Made by a program: the position numbers and the translations under genes. A stretch of DNA of 64,000 nucleotides, taken from assembly GCA_002077045.2 (NCBI GenBank), contig KZ111141.1, positions 27,717-91,716 of the forward strand, read 5' to 3'. Under the pieces are notes generated by a model. The model made no database searches. It was not told where the DNA came from and saw only the letters and a program-made list of their open reading frames with translations. Below are positions 1-11,327 of this stretch, in pieces (position 1 is the stretch's first letter; each line of letters starts with the position of its first letter). This DNA comes from Rachicladosporium sp. CCFEE 5018. Taxonomy: Eukaryota; Ascomycota; Dothideomycetes; Cladosporiales; Cladosporiaceae.

Positions 1-1
1 G

Positions 2-565
2 TATGACCTCACACCACTGGACTTCATCAACCCTCCGCAGGGGCTCAGCCTGCTATCGCTCTTTTGGGACGGCTTTGGCTACCCTTTCTTGCAGAACACT
101 ACTGACAAGCGTCCTGTTGAGACGTTCCCAAACAGAAAGGCCACACCACCACGAGGTCTCAGTGCACTCGAGCTGGCTGTCGGAGCATTCATCGGCCTGG
201 GGTACACTGGAATCCACGTTGTTGGCTGGAATTTCCACTTCCCTACCGACGTCGAGCTACTACTCTGGCGAATATCTGGTTGCATCATCGTTGGCATGGT
301 CGTTGTCTATCTGTTCGTTCTGGCAGTCATCACTTTTGGATTCAAGCAGATCGCGAGAGCCCTGTACGGTATCGACGCCAATGTTCCCAACGACTTGCGG
401 AGTGCTGTGCCAGCATCTGCACAGACCGCAGTGTTCGCACTAGCATCAGTCTTGTACACAACCGCCAGGCTGTATATCATCATCGAAGCCTTCACCAGCT
501 TGCGAGCACAGCCGATGGGTATCTACATGACTCTTAATTGGAACAACTTCCTGCCGCACTTCTAA
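2..565 (+). CDS. Multi-pass membrane protein of unknown function, 3' end only
   Basis: The frame is open from the first bases of the window to a TAA at 563-565, giving the last 187 residues; the start lies outside. Two or three hydrophobic stretches are visible (about residues 55-75, 85-115 and 140-165 of the fragment), so it is an integral membrane protein. Its layout (a PLDFI-like beginning, a short loop, TM helices, and an ending of aromatic residues with PHF) resembles an uncharacterised fungal membrane protein family, but I cannot name a function. No intron is needed in the visible part. The frame is chosen because it stays open across the edge and has coherent TM segments, unlike the overlapping frame at 3-443. 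Confidence 0.7.
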   Translation, partial: YDLTPLDFINPPQGLSLLSLFWDGFGYPFLQNTTDKRPVETFPNRKATPPRGLSALELAVGAFIGLGYTGIHVVGWNFHFPTDVELLLWRISGCIIVGMVVVYLFVLAVITFGFKQIARALYGIDANVPNDLRSAVPASAQTAVFALASVLYTTARLYIIIEAFTSLRAQPMGIYMTLNWNNFLPHF

Positions 566-2442
566 GTGGCCTCGGCAGCGTTATTACCAGATTGTATCGC
601 ATGGGAACTAGAGAAAAGCAAGCATCGTATCCGGCGGTTTGAAGCCGTAAACCCAGAGCTCTCGAAATCGTCAAGCCTCTCAGCCTTCAGCAATCCACTC
701 GAATCACTCCGTCACACTTTGCAAACATCGGGTGCTCACCAAAAGGGTCATCATGCCTACGGGAGTGTGAGCATCACCTTGAATCTGATGTTCCCAAACC
801 CTGTATTGATGTGAATCTTCCGCTGCAAGTACTAAATGGGTCTCGCCAGTACGTCTGACCCTCCCTCGGGCAATGGAACACTTTCAACATGCCACGACGA
901 GCAGCGTTCATCGACAGCGATAGCTGATTTCGAATACATAGATATTACGCTCCCGCATGAGGGTAAGTCTGAGATTCTCAGTCTCCCGCCTCTTGGCGTC
1001 AGCAGGTCTTCCATTTTTTCATGTGACCATGCAGGTACACCGCAGTATATGCATGATCGAGCGCTTTGGCGACATTGTTTCGTCTCGAGAACAGAGATCA
1101 GGGTCCCAATGGTGAACACTGATAGGCTATGAATCGCAGTGGCTGCATTGTCTCTCCGCCGTGTTGCGACAGCGACATTGGCAATCGGGATTTGTCGATC
1201 ACAGCGCCGGGATTCTTGGACTCCTGGGACGGCGGAGGCACTACCACAGCGATGACAGTAGTGCCCGGATGAGCGGACAGTAGGCGTGTGTAGCAGGATT
1301 CACTTCCGACGAAGCCTCGCTTTGCCAGCGATGAAGGTTTGGGGCATGCAATGAGTGCATGTAATATATGCGCTGCACAGCAAAGCGGCACATCTTTGGA
1401 TTGCGATCACTCGTCTACCTGCAGCTTGAAATTCTGCAGGCATGCACTACTGCAGGTCCGAGTAGATGAGCTCGAGATGCTGCGCGCGTAATATAATTCA
1501 CAGCCACCCATATTGCGCTTCGCGCAGTTGTTGTATATAGAGCGACGACTGTAAGTCGTAGAGCAGAAAGACTAGGCTTGGCAAAGCTGCGAGTGCACTT
1601 GCTGTTCGTAGCTTGGTGCGTGGAAGCAGTAGAAGTTCCACCACTCACCACGTGTCCTTGGTGCCTTTTCACCCCAAAGCCAAGTCAAACTCTCTCATCG
1701 CATCTGGTAGGAGACAGATCGTACCTTGCGCCACTTGTCGATCTGGAGAAAGCGAGGGACAGACAGCGATTGCCGTGGCGCGTGATCTCAGTACCCGGAT
1801 CCCCGACTTTGCTCTTCCATCGTATCCGAGGTGAGCCGATCTCAATCGCCTCAAAGCAGGCCGGAGGAATCAGCTCCGGTAGTCGTCACCGCACCGACTC
1901 GCAACACGAAACACTCATCCCGCCAGATGCCATCAATTTAGCCATCTGCCCCACCACGCGCATTCAGGCGCTACGCCATAGGACCCCACATCGGGCAGGA
2001 GGGGCTCTCCAGATCCTCCGTCACCATTGGCAGTGCGCGCGCACTGGTCGGCGATTGCGGGCCATGTGGCAGGGCGATGGAGTATGGGTGAAGTCGAGGC
2101 AGCTTGCTGGTGATTAAATGCACTGCTCGAGCCGCTGCCGGCAGAATGGTGCTGTATCAGGTGAAGACTCTGCAGTCGGTCATTTGCTCGCCTTTGGTCT
2201 GCCTGTCCTTGTCACATGCCGAGCAATGTCTTCTGTGGTAGGCCAAACGCTGTTGAGGTATGCAGGCCCTGACAGGCTACGTGGGAAGTATATAAGAGCC
2301 GCAGAGTGGCTAATATTTAATTTTTACCAGAAACGCTTCACTTTTTACACGCGCATCTGCTCCTCTTAGACGCACTCGGCAGATTCAAAATCACCTCAGA
2401 CTCGTATCCTTGAGATCACAAAGAACTTACGCCACCGCAAAT
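566..2442. other. Intergenic region upstream of xylose reductase
   Basis: About 1.9 kb without a gene I can support. Short frames on both strands (for example 1578-2117) have no recognisable domain and overlap one another. It should hold the 3' UTR of the membrane protein and the promoter of the xylose reductase gene; a TATA box lies near its right end. Confidence 0.5.
2289..2296 (+). promoter_or_regulatory. TATA box of the xylose reductase gene
   Basis: TATATAAG lies about 150 bp upstream of the ATG at 2443, followed by an AT-rich then pyrimidine-rich leader. The position fits a TATA-driven, inducible promoter with a leader of roughly 100 nt. Confidence 0.5.
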
Positions 2443-3753
2443 ATGGTCGCCCCGACTGTCAAGTTGAACAATGGCCGCGAGATGCCGATTGTGGGCTTTG
2501 GTCTATGGTGAGTGCCACGACTACCTCGCGCCCTTCCGCCAGTCTGAGATTACTCTCCATGACGGGAACGCTTTATCAGAGAGTCTGCAAAGCACACCAC
2601 GTTACCTGACGGCCCTTGAACGTCACGTCGAGAGCCAATGGCCGCTGCGCGTTGAGGGTGCTCGCCAATCACTCCCTGGGCGACTGAGCAGGCGCAGCAA
2701 GACGTTGTGGTGCGAGTGATAGACACGCTGGGCTTCTCAGACTGTTTGGAGAGCGGAGACCACAGCGGGCATTATGTTCAGCAACTGACAGCATTGCAGG
2801 AAAGTCGACAACGCCACTTGCGCCGACACCGTATACAACGCCATCAAGTCCGGCTACCGCCTCTTTGACGGCGCCTGTGATTATGGCAACGAGACCGAGT
2901 CCGGCCAGGGTGTCAAGCGCGCCATTGACGAGGGTCTCGTGAAACGCGAGGACCTCTTCATCGTCTCCAAGCTGTGGAACTCCTTCCACGACAAGGAGCA
3001 AGTCGCACCAATCTGTAAGAAGCAGCTTGCAGACTGGGGTGTCGACTACTTCGATCTCTACATCATCCACTTCCCCATCGCGCTCAAGTACGTCGACCCC
3101 AAGACCCGCTACCCGCCCGGATTCTTCTATGAGGACGACAAGCTCGCGTTCAGCAAGACTTCGCTCGCGGAGACGTACGCGGCTATGGAGGAGCTGTACG
3201 AGCAGGGCCTGATCAAGAGCTTGGGTATCTCCAATTACAACGGCGCACTCATGCTTGATCTCTTCCGCTACGCCAAGCAGGTCCCGCAGACACTCCAGAT
3301 TGAGCACCACCCATACCTCACCCAGGAGGGTCTCATCGGTATCTGCAAGGAGCACGACGTTGCCGTCACCGCCTACTCCTCATTCGGCCCCGCGTCGTTC
3401 GTCGAGCTCAACATGCAGAAGGCGAAGGACACCCCGCTCTTGTTCGACCACGAGGTGATTAAGACCATCAGCGAGAAGCACAGCAAGACTCCCGCACAGG
3501 TTCTGCTTCGCTGGTCCACACAGCGCGGCATTGCCGTCATCCCCAAGAGCAACAACCAGAACCGCCTGGCGCAGAACTTGGACGTGTGCAGCTTTGATCT
3601 GTCGGAGGATGAGCTCAAGAAGATCAGCGCGCTGGACCAGAATATGCGGTTCAACAACCCTGTGAACGTGAGTTTTTTGCCAGCGTTTCCGAGGCTTGTG
3701 CGATTATTGACTTCTCCTGACAGTACGGCATCAACATCCCTATCTTCGCATAG
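2443..3753 (+). CDS. NAD(P)H-dependent D-xylose reductase (aldo-keto reductase)
   Basis: Reduces D-xylose to xylitol in the cytosol, the first step of fungal pentose catabolism; AKR2 family. Three exons: 2443-2507, 2800-3667 and 3724-3753 (introns of 292 and 56 bp with GTGAGT donors and CAG acceptors) give 320 residues, the usual length. Visible hallmarks: the GFGLWK start of the barrel, catalytic Asp and Tyr in LFDGACDYGNE, catalytic Lys in VSKLWNSFH, His in YIIHFPIALKYV, the LQIEHHPYLTQ strand, and the cofactor motif IPKSNN with a nearby Asn/Arg. The C-terminus YGINIPIFA comes from a tiny third exon and matches the family ending. The first intron is long for this genome, but both ends are canonical. 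Confidence 0.93.
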
Positions 3754-4105
3754 ATGTAGATATAGAAATGTACAATTCCTACCCACCATCTGCTTTTCAT
3801 CCCGTCTCTCACGACCAGTTTCGCGAATGTAGCGTAGTAGCAGAGTCCTCGCTGCAAAGCCATCACATCTCACCGAGACACATATGTGGAAACCAGTGAT
3901 GCAGCACGACCGAGAGTAGCACGTCCGAATCCAATCATCGTGCAGAGAAATGCCTAAATACTAGGCGTGAAATGTATTGCGATCGAGTCACCTCCTCGTA
4001 TGTACATATGTACAATGCAGCCCTTATATGTAGTGGGTATCTTCGTCCATGTGGCGAACACCCAGCGCCCGCCAGCCTTGCAATGCAAATCCCATCTTGC
4101 TCCTT
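3754..4105. other. Convergent 3' intergenic region
   Basis: 352 bp between two convergent genes. No feature seen beyond expected 3' UTRs. Confidence 0.4.
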
Positions 4106-5509
4106 CTACCAGTACTCCCCGCACTTCACGCTCACGATTTCAGTCCTGCCTTTCGCGTCCAGCACCATAGCTGTCAGGTGACCGCCTGATACGCAGCCAG
4201 AATCTAGCCCCTTTGTCCATCTCTTCAGACTGAGTCCGACCTTGCTGTCATGCCCGTATACGACAATCTGTGGCTTGGGCGAGTGCTCATGTTGCATGCG
4301 ACCTGTCACTGCACTCATGATACTTTCCACGCCTGTCTTGGTATTCTGCAGCCATTCCTTGTCTGGGTTGTCTGGCCCGTCATCTGCGGTGTTCCCACTC
4401 AAAGACTTGCCCTTAAACAGGTGCTCCGCATACCAATTCCATATGTCTATCCACGGCCTGAAACGCTCGCCTTTCCTCTTCTTCCCGGTCGCGTGCTCCG
4501 ACGAAGGAGTGTGCGACTTGCCCGTCAGACTGCGCATGTTCATGACAAAGTAGGGATCTTGCTTCTCCACCGGCACGTCTGGGACTAGGCCGGCGTGAAC
4601 GACCAACATCTCCTCGGCGAGTGGAGAGTCTTTCTTCGCGGAAGGCCTCAGCGCGAGAGGAAGCGCCGGGATACGCAAGATGAGTGGCATGCGCTCGAGG
4701 TAGGCGAAGTGGCGTTTCTTGAAGTGCTTGATCAGCTTGCGGTCTTCCTTGGCCTTCTTACTGCGTGACACGTTGACGGCATCGTCATCGCTTGCAATGT
4801 CGGAGGATTTGGCTGAGGCGAGAATGCGATCTTCGTGATTCCCTCGTACGCTAGTGGCGTGCAGGCGAATAAGCTCCTCTAGTACTCCTGCACTATCGGG
4901 TCCTTTCGAGATGACGTCCCCAGTCGCGATCAGGTGGTCGTTGGCGGCGTCGAAGTGCACGGCTTCCAGTAGCGACAGGAGCTCTTTTCGGCAGCCATGG
5001 GTGTCGCCGACGAACACCAGCCGCCTCTTCCCATACGCATCGCCCTCACCACCTGGAAGTAATCGCTTGGGAAGGAACTGGATTTTGGCACCACCATGTT
5101 TCCAGTGACCACCTTTTGCTACACCGTATGTGCCGTTCTGTCGCAGTCTGAATCCTTCCACAAGCTCGTAGTCCTCGATCAGATCGGGTCGAATGAGCAA
5201 TCTCCAGGCGTATATGAGAGCCACGACGAAAAGTAACGCATACAGTATCATCCTCCTGCCCCTCGATGAACGTAGTACATTCGGCACCGAAGTCTCGTTC
5301 TCGAGGTCGCAGCACCCCAGTTCCCCGTCCTCGTCTCCATTGTGGGCCGGCTTCTCGAGTTGCCACGCATTCGTTATGTGATCTATGAGTAACCCACGGA
5401 GCTCATCGTCTCTCCGCTTTTCGTCTCTGCTGCTGCGCTGTGAGCCGGACATGATCGAACGGCCAACGCTCGCCTGTGAGATGAGATCATAGAGTGTACA
5501 TAGTGACAC
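4106..5509 (-). CDS. Calcineurin-like metallophosphatase, vacuolar PPN2-like endopolyphosphatase
   Basis: Single-exon frame of 467 codons. All metallophosphoesterase blocks are present in order: GDTHG, GDVISKGPDS, RGNHED, VVHAG and YGHDSKVGL, ending with GLDSGC. This arrangement, with one N-terminal membrane anchor (about residues 86-107, a run of Leu/Val/Ala/Ile after two Arg), is that of the fungal PPN2 group, Zn-dependent endopolyphosphatases of the vacuole membrane. A second ATG at codon 20 (5452), starting MSGSQRSS, is the more usual kind of N-terminus; the true start may be there, giving 448 residues. Metal ligands (D, H, D, N, H, H) are all visible, so it should be active. Substrate assignment is inferred from the family. 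Confidence 0.82.
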   Translation of the reverse strand: MSLCTLYDLISQASVGRSIMSGSQRSSRDEKRRDDELRGLLIDHITNAWQLEKPAHNGDEDGELGCCDLENETSVPNVLRSSRGRRMILYALLFVVALIYAWRLLIRPDLIEDYELVEGFRLRQNGTYGVAKGGHWKHGGAKIQFLPKRLLPGGEGDAYGKRRLVFVGDTHGCRKELLSLLEAVHFDAANDHLIATGDVISKGPDSAGVLEELIRLHATSVRGNHEDRILASAKSSDIASDDDAVNVSRSKKAKEDRKLIKHFKKRHFAYLERMPLILRIPALPLALRPSAKKDSPLAEEMLVVHAGLVPDVPVEKQDPYFVMNMRSLTGKSHTPSSEHATGKKRKGERFRPWIDIWNWYAEHLFKGKSLSGNTADDGPDNPDKEWLQNTKTGVESIMSAVTGRMQHEHSPKPQIVVYGHDSKVGLSLKRWTKGLDSGCVSGGHLTAMVLDAKGRTEIVSVKCGEYW

Positions 5510-6060
5510 GGAAGATCTGAGATGCAGGAATGTTCGTGAAGATTTTATTGAAAGGCTACTTCACCTCGGAGGATCAGTCTCAGGCAACAGCCTTTAAACA
5601 GGCCGATCATGTCACATCCTGTCGGCGCAATTGCGATGATGATTCAAGCTTCTGCCAACTGCCCACGTGCTCGATGTTTTTGATCCTGCCGCGCGGCGAG
5701 TCGGGTCCATCGCCGCTTACCTTATCATGGGCAACGATTCATTAACGCATCTAACATCTAGACGAGTGACAAAGGAAGCAGCGCTCTCATATCGACTCCT
5801 CGTAATAGGGAACGCTGATATGTAGAGCGCCATGTTAGTACATCGATGTGTACACCATTGTGGAGAGTGTTTTCTCCTCAGGGAACTCTCCTCAGCCGCA
5901 TTACCGGCGATTCATTCTCGCAGTATAGCATACAATAGCAGTATCACTTGTGTGCACTTCTTGAGAGGCACTATGGTACTAAGACTATCTGCATTGCCCC
6001 TTCCGATATGAAGTCTTGGCCCCTACCGTCGACCATGCCAATCGTATCATCAACGGCCCT
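5510..6060. other. Intergenic region
   Basis: 551 bp between the PPN2-like start and the GH55 3' end. It should hold the phosphatase promoter; I see nothing else in it. Confidence 0.4.
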
Positions 6061-9000
6061 TCACGCATTTCTGAAAAGCGCCACCGTACTGATGAATCCG
6101 TTAGCGTTGTCGGCATAGTACGCAACCTCTTTGCCATCAATGGTGATCTGGTAGTGCGTTCCAACGGTGTTCAAGTTGTAAAGCGAGATGGCAGAGTTTC
6201 TGCCCTCGAGGCTGAAGATATGGTTCTGACACGTCTCGCCGGCGCCCTGGTTCGAGCATGCTGTGCTGTAGTTGTTGAAGAAGCTGTACAGGCCAACCCC
6301 GTAGAACAGCAGATTCGAGCTGTCGACAATGCGCAGGCCCCAGCCTTCGGAGGCAGGAATGACATAGCCGTCTGCCGTAATCGTGGCGACCGGGAATTGC
6401 GGATCGTTCAACGAGGCGACGTATGGGAATGGAATGGGTGCTGGTGGGTTTGGCTGATAGTAAGCCGTCTCGATCTGCATCTGACCGCCAAAAATGTTCG
6501 ATGCTTTGACAAACTGATACTCATAGAGGACATTGTGCTCGACTGCGGTACCAACGAGCCACACGGGGCCGCTGGACTCGACGAGCATGCCACGTCCCGT
6601 GTAGACGGTTATCTGCCTTAGGGCTGGATCCTCGACGTCGTGGTCTGCAGTCCAGAGCCAGACGTTCTCGAGATAGAGGCCGCTCGATTGTTTAGTCACG
6701 TGAAAGTGCATAAAGGCGGCTATGCAGTTCTGGTTGAGGTTTGCGGAGGTGACGTTGACTGTGGGAGTCTTAGGGCATTCTGCGAGGCCAAGATTTGAGC
6801 CAGCGAAGCCTCCAATCCAGGAGTGGACATCCCATATACCGGACGGGGAGGACGATGAAGAGCGCAGGTTGTACTCGAAGAGTACCGCGCCTCGTTGTTG
6901 GCCTCGTGTAGAAACAAATATATCACTCCACTCGATGCTGCCAGATTCCCCGTTCTTGCCAATCTGAACAACAGCTGTGGTTTGTTGACGCTGTTAAAGA
7001 AGCTGCCGCTGCTGAGAATGACCGAGTATGACTCTCCAACGATCTTGGATCCAGATGGAACGTAGATCGTTGATGTAACCAGATAGTCGCCATGGTCAAC
7101 GTACAGCACTTTGTTCTGCGCTCGGGCGGCGTAGATCGCGCGCTGCAGGGCTGCGGTGTCATCTGTGTGACCATTACCTGTGGCACCGGAAGTACGAGCG
7201 CTCACGAAGCTGGAGACCGGATAGTTCTGGTACTGAGGCTTTGAACGAGCGTAGTAACGGTTGCCCGCCAACAGATTGGCTGGTCTATTATTTGGAACAA
7301 TGGGTCCTTCGAAGTTCACCGGGCCATTGGGTGTGTAAGAGTGGCCTTCACCCCATCCAGTGATTGTCGTCTGCCCGGTCGTACCCGCTAGAGCCGTCGT
7401 TGCTCCAGGGCCTTGAATGGCGATTGGAACGTTGTTGAGGACGACGTTCTCAACAATCAAGCTGCCGGCAGTGAGCGGCTGAGAAGTGGCATCATGCGCA
7501 GTGATGATGCCAATTGGTGTGTTAGTGATGGAGCTGTCAAAGAAGGTCATCGAACCGACGCTCTGCGCAGTAGGGCCGCCAGCAGCCATATTCAGGCCGA
7601 CTGAGCAGTTGTTGATACTGATGCCGTAGTAAGTCATGCCCCAGTCCCAGATCTGATTGATCGCGGTCACGGCGTTGTAGAACGTCAAATTCCGGACGGT
7701 AAACTGCTGATTACCAAAGGTGATGGCATTGAGACCGCCGTAAAACGTCAAGTCGTTCATAAAGCCGCCGGAGCCTTCCTCAATGAAGAAGCCTTGGTGC
7801 TGAGTGCCATTTGCATCACTCATGTTGAAGACGATATTTTGGAGACTGGTGGCTTGTGCCGTTGGCCAATGTATACCTGTGAACGTGGTTAGCTAGATGC
7901 ATGTCTTTCTCCAACATCACAAACTTTTCTGATGCAAATATTCGCGGAGCCGATATTGTGGAGGAGAGCTGCGCTGCGTCGGGGAGATGCGTAGCCTGCA
8001 GATGCAAGCCATGTAGAGATGATATCAGCCTCTCGTGGATGCCGTGGTGGCAAAGTGTCGCGCTGGGGTACCTTGTTTTGTCTCAAGCATAGTTAAATTG
8101 TCGCGAGAGAGCAACTACCAGGCCGGACGTAGATCCAGCAACGATTCTTCTGCCCGTGATCGTTTCTAGGTAGCCAGGCACCACGTTTCCATCACCGGTC
8201 CCTAGCTCGTCGCGATAGAACGTAATATGATTGGCATGCTGGGTCCATGTTCCATGTGCTAGAAGCAAAGGCCAAAGCAAAGAAAATTCAACGAGCGGGT
8301 ACTTCAATATGTCGTAGGTATCCGAAACGGCAACCTCTCCCTCCGTTCAGGAATCTCTTCCGGGAAAGTATCGACCAGTAAGCCACGTAGGAGCTCGGCA
8401 AAGAGCCATGGTATCGAGCAAAGGGGCTAGGAGGACACTGAAGCCGCTGCACCATTTCAAATATTACTCACCTGTGATCGCGCTCGACGCTGGGACCAGC
8501 GTCATGTCAATGACAAAGTTGCGGATCTGCGTCCAGAACTTATTTGCTAAATTCCGCAGCGTCAGCGATTACAACGGAAACCCCAGGTAGACAAAGACTA
8601 ACTCGATCCCCAGCCCAGGCCATGGGCACCGTACTGATCTCCATCGATCACACCCAGTCCGCCGGTGAACGTTGCAAAGGCTCGAATGATTGGCAGGCAG
8701 TTCGGGTTGCCAATAATTTGGGTGTAGTAGTAGTCGATGATGCTAGCGTTGACCATCTGAGAGGAGTAAGTGTCGATCGAGTTGAGCGTAGTCCGCCTTG
8801 GTACCCACATATGTGCCACTGGGGAAGTACACCACCGCCGGCGAGGTGGTCGTGGTACCTGGACCGCACGTCTGGGGACCGCATCGTCCTCCGCTCGAGA
8901 TAGCATTGTTGATTGCCGCAGTATCGTCAGTCACACCATCACCCTGGGCGCCGAAGTCCTTAACATTCCGAAAGACCTGGTACGTCGATGGCGAAGGATT

Positions 9001-9264
9001 GAACGCGGCAACACCTTGATGCTTGATGTTCTCCATCCAGAATGAACACTTATCGACTGGCGGTTTCGGCACCGGCTTCGTGGGCCTGGGTGAGGGGTGT
9101 TGCCAGTACGTGGGCGAGGGTCCCGGATACTTGGTGTACTTGTTGTACTTGTCAAGCATGGAGTGGACATAGCGGTCAATTTCTGGGATATCAACATGGC
9201 CATGCTGAGCGATCACGCCAGTGGCGAGCGCGAAGCTCGTAAGAATTACGATGGCAGACCGCAT
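6061..9264 (-). pseudogene. GH55 exo-beta-1,3-glucanase with a 1-base frameshift (pseudogene or sequencing error)
   Basis: Secreted glucan 1,3-beta-glucosidase of family GH55, two pectate-lyase-like beta-helices. Exons: 9264-8809, 8756-8603, 8546-8472 and 7876-6061; introns of 52, 56 and 595 bp. Starts at 9264 with a signal peptide (hydrophobic core AIVILTSFALATG, then AQ). First repeat: DFGAQGDGVTDDTAAIN and FPSGTY. Second repeat: SGATGNGHTDDTAALQ, HGDY, VPSGSKIVGE. Later family blocks include WDVHSWIGGFAGS, a Cys-rich AECPKTP segment, VTKQSSGLYLENVWLWTADHD and TAVEHNVLYEYQF. Around 6974-6976 one base is missing: the frame upstream ends NKPQ and the correct continuation VVQIGKNGESGSIEW is in another frame. 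No intron can explain it. Otherwise the gene is complete (about 833 residues) and shows no other damage, so an assembly error or a very recent mutation is likely. Confidence 0.85.
7877..8471 (-). other. Unusually long (595 bp) intron of the GH55 gene
   Basis: The exon before it ends in the frame ...PASSAIT plus one base, and the exon after continues as (G)IHWPTAQATSLQN, exactly the family sequence, so no coding segment is missing. Donor GTGAGT and acceptor CACAG are canonical. All other introns of this gene are 52-56 bp. A 74-codon frame (8307-8083, minus) lies inside without a recognisable domain. Confidence 0.7.
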
Positions 9265-10375
9265 CTTGACACCTGACTTGAGACGAGGTGCTAGAGATGT
9301 GATCAAAAGAAGGAGAACGCGTATAGAAAGACATATACTTCCCAGCCGTGTCAGCCGTTGGCGGCCAACCTCGATCCAATATTACAAGTGCTCCCTCGGC
9401 CTGCGGACATGCACTGGTATCTGCATGGCCGCTCTAGTGTCGACGGAGTGACAGCGCGCATCCCAAGCGCCAGGTACGGTTGCATCTGCGCGCAACTAGT
9501 GACATGATCAACGTTCTAGCCTGGAAAAGATCTTGCTGGATGCAGAAGTTCGTGCGGGTGAGACAGATGATCGTTGGTTTGGATGAAGTCGCGTGGCAAA
9601 CTTCTCCGCAATGTGGCTTCGTGCCTTCCCGTCTTTCCTCCACTTGGTTGCGGGGTGAACCTAGTCAGATGACAGTTCAGGGGAGATCTGACCCCCCTAC
9701 CATGGCGACATACCATACAGAGCGAACGACAGAAGGAACCGATCAACTCTCGTACAGCACCAGGGTCGCTGCCAAAGCTCACCCGATGGTCTGAAAAATC
9801 TTGCGCTATCTTCGTCTGGACTACGAGTGTCCGTCACCCCGACTCGGCCGACGTGAAAGCACATCGAAACGACGGTGATCTCGACAGTATATCGGACGCG
9901 TTTTGGTCGTTACAATTGAGTGTACAGGCGCCCTGGTCATGAGGTGCTGCTACGGCGAGTGTATTCAGACTACAGAAGCAGATGTACTTCCGCTCGACGG
10001 GTGGAGTGTCATGTTGACCATTAATGGACGCGGCTCTGCTAGTGACACTCAGCAATCACAACGAGCGAGGAAGTCGTCGCATTCACGACTGTGTGGATGA
10101 AGACCGGCCAATGCTGCTAGCGTGGGAGACAGCAATGTATCGACTTGGTCAACATCGCCGTGGATAGCTCGTTCCGTTGGGCGCTTATCGCCATGAAGGC
10201 GAACCTGCTCTGGCATCTCACGAGCGGACGCCGATGCATTCCATTCGAATCAGCCTCCTTCAGCGACATTCGAGATATTTTGAATGATGATGATCTCGCC
10301 GTAGGTCGTTATAGCAAACAGATCGGCATAATAGCGAGTATATAATTGATACTACCCCGCGCTTAGTAGCTTACA
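9265..10375. other. GH55 promoter and intergenic region
   Basis: Upstream region of GH55 (read on minus). It includes a GCGGGG/CCCCCC-rich patch near 9649-9700 that could hold CreA-like (SYGGRG) sites. Small frames here have no recognisable content. Confidence 0.35.
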
Positions 10376-10467
10376 TCCCTCGTGGCGCAATTGGCTAGCG
10401 CGTTTGACTGTTAGGAGATCAACTTCAAGCCATCAGGAGGTTGGTGGTTCAAGCCCACCCGAGGGAG
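10376..10467 (+). tRNA. tRNA-Asn (GTT) with an 18-nt intron
   Basis: A full cloverleaf can be folded: acceptor TCCCTCG/CGAGGGA, D arm GCGC...GCGC, anticodon stem TTTGA/TCAGG around loop CTGTTAA, variable loop AGGTT, T arm GGTGG-TTCAAGC-CCACC, discriminator G. The anticodon is GTT. The loop is interrupted after position 37 by 18 nt (GGAGATCAACTTCAAGCC), the canonical site for a nuclear tRNA intron. The mature length is 74 nt, and the body matches eukaryotic tRNA-Asn closely. Two G-T pairs in the anticodon stem here are one G-T pair in copy 2. Confidence 0.9.
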
Positions 10468-11327
10468 CCACATCATTTTGCGATTTTGTTGCATGCGGGT
10501 CATGCCTGGTGAGCGACTTGACTCTCGTGCTGCTGCCAAAAAGCTCACGAATGTGAGGCCAGGCCAGATCATCGCCGAGACCAAGTACACCAAACGTTTT
10601 GGGAATTGCACATGTGGAAGAGATGTGCAGAGAACGATTTGTGTCATCTTTGAAAGGGTTTGGCTTACCGTTAGGACGGTTTGGTACATTTTCTTCTACA
10701 CTCACGCAATATGGATTCCCGCCCTTCTCGAGCACCACTGCTGAACATCGTCGACTGGAAGAATCTGGAGCGTGGCCTTTGATAAGCTCCCGAACGAGGC
10801 CCATTGCAGGGCCTTGCGTCACAGGCCCCGGCATTGATATGTAGTCGCTCTCGATAATGGCATGGCTACACGCACGTTGATGTGGCGCGGACTAAATGAC
10901 CGCTCGATGGAGTGCTCTGGCTCGTCCGCAGCCACGAGTCTAGATCTTAAGGTTGTCCACTCCAGCGAAACGGAGCTATGAGACCAAGGCAAAGCCGGTC
11001 AGCGCTGTAGACGTTACAGTGGTGCCTCCAAGCTGATCAATGTCAGCGAGACCGCCAAGCGGCGAGACATTATTAGTAATGTCATAGGGTGCTACACTCG
11101 GATGAAATCCTCTCGGCTCACGTTCCTGGTATTACGTAGCAGACAGAACTAAAGCCTTTCTAGTCACTTTGGCAGAGGCGCTGCTTGCATTGTGGCACGT
11201 GGGGAAGTGAGAGTATACGGCTGTCAGCGCTTCATTTCATTTTGCCAGCTCCGCATGGAGGGCTTTCATCATCACTATCGTGGGCTTTTCAACCAGCCGA
11301 ACGACGAATCGACACACCGGCTGGTGC
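10468..11327. other. Intergenic region between tRNA-Asn and the DDR48-like gene
   Basis: 860 bp. The minus-strand frame 10433-10834 ends inside the antisense of the tRNA (PSGGLEPPTS ending), a classic false frame. Nothing else is supported. Confidence 0.4.

Noticed and set aside
1408..1475. Imperfect inverted repeat (CTCGTCTACCTGCAG ... CTGCAGGTCCGAGTAGATGAG)
   Set aside because: Arms match poorly outside the CTGCAG sites; no sign of a terminator, mobile element or RNA gene in an intergenic region.
1578..2117. 179-codon plus-strand frame upstream of xylose reductase
   Set aside because: No domain, and overlapped by other frames on both strands; random-like composition.
10433..10834. 133-codon minus-strand frame ending PSGGLEPPTS
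   Set aside because: The ending is the antisense translation of the tRNA-Asn, a well-known false gene; no domain upstream, and the frame is not kept in copy 2.
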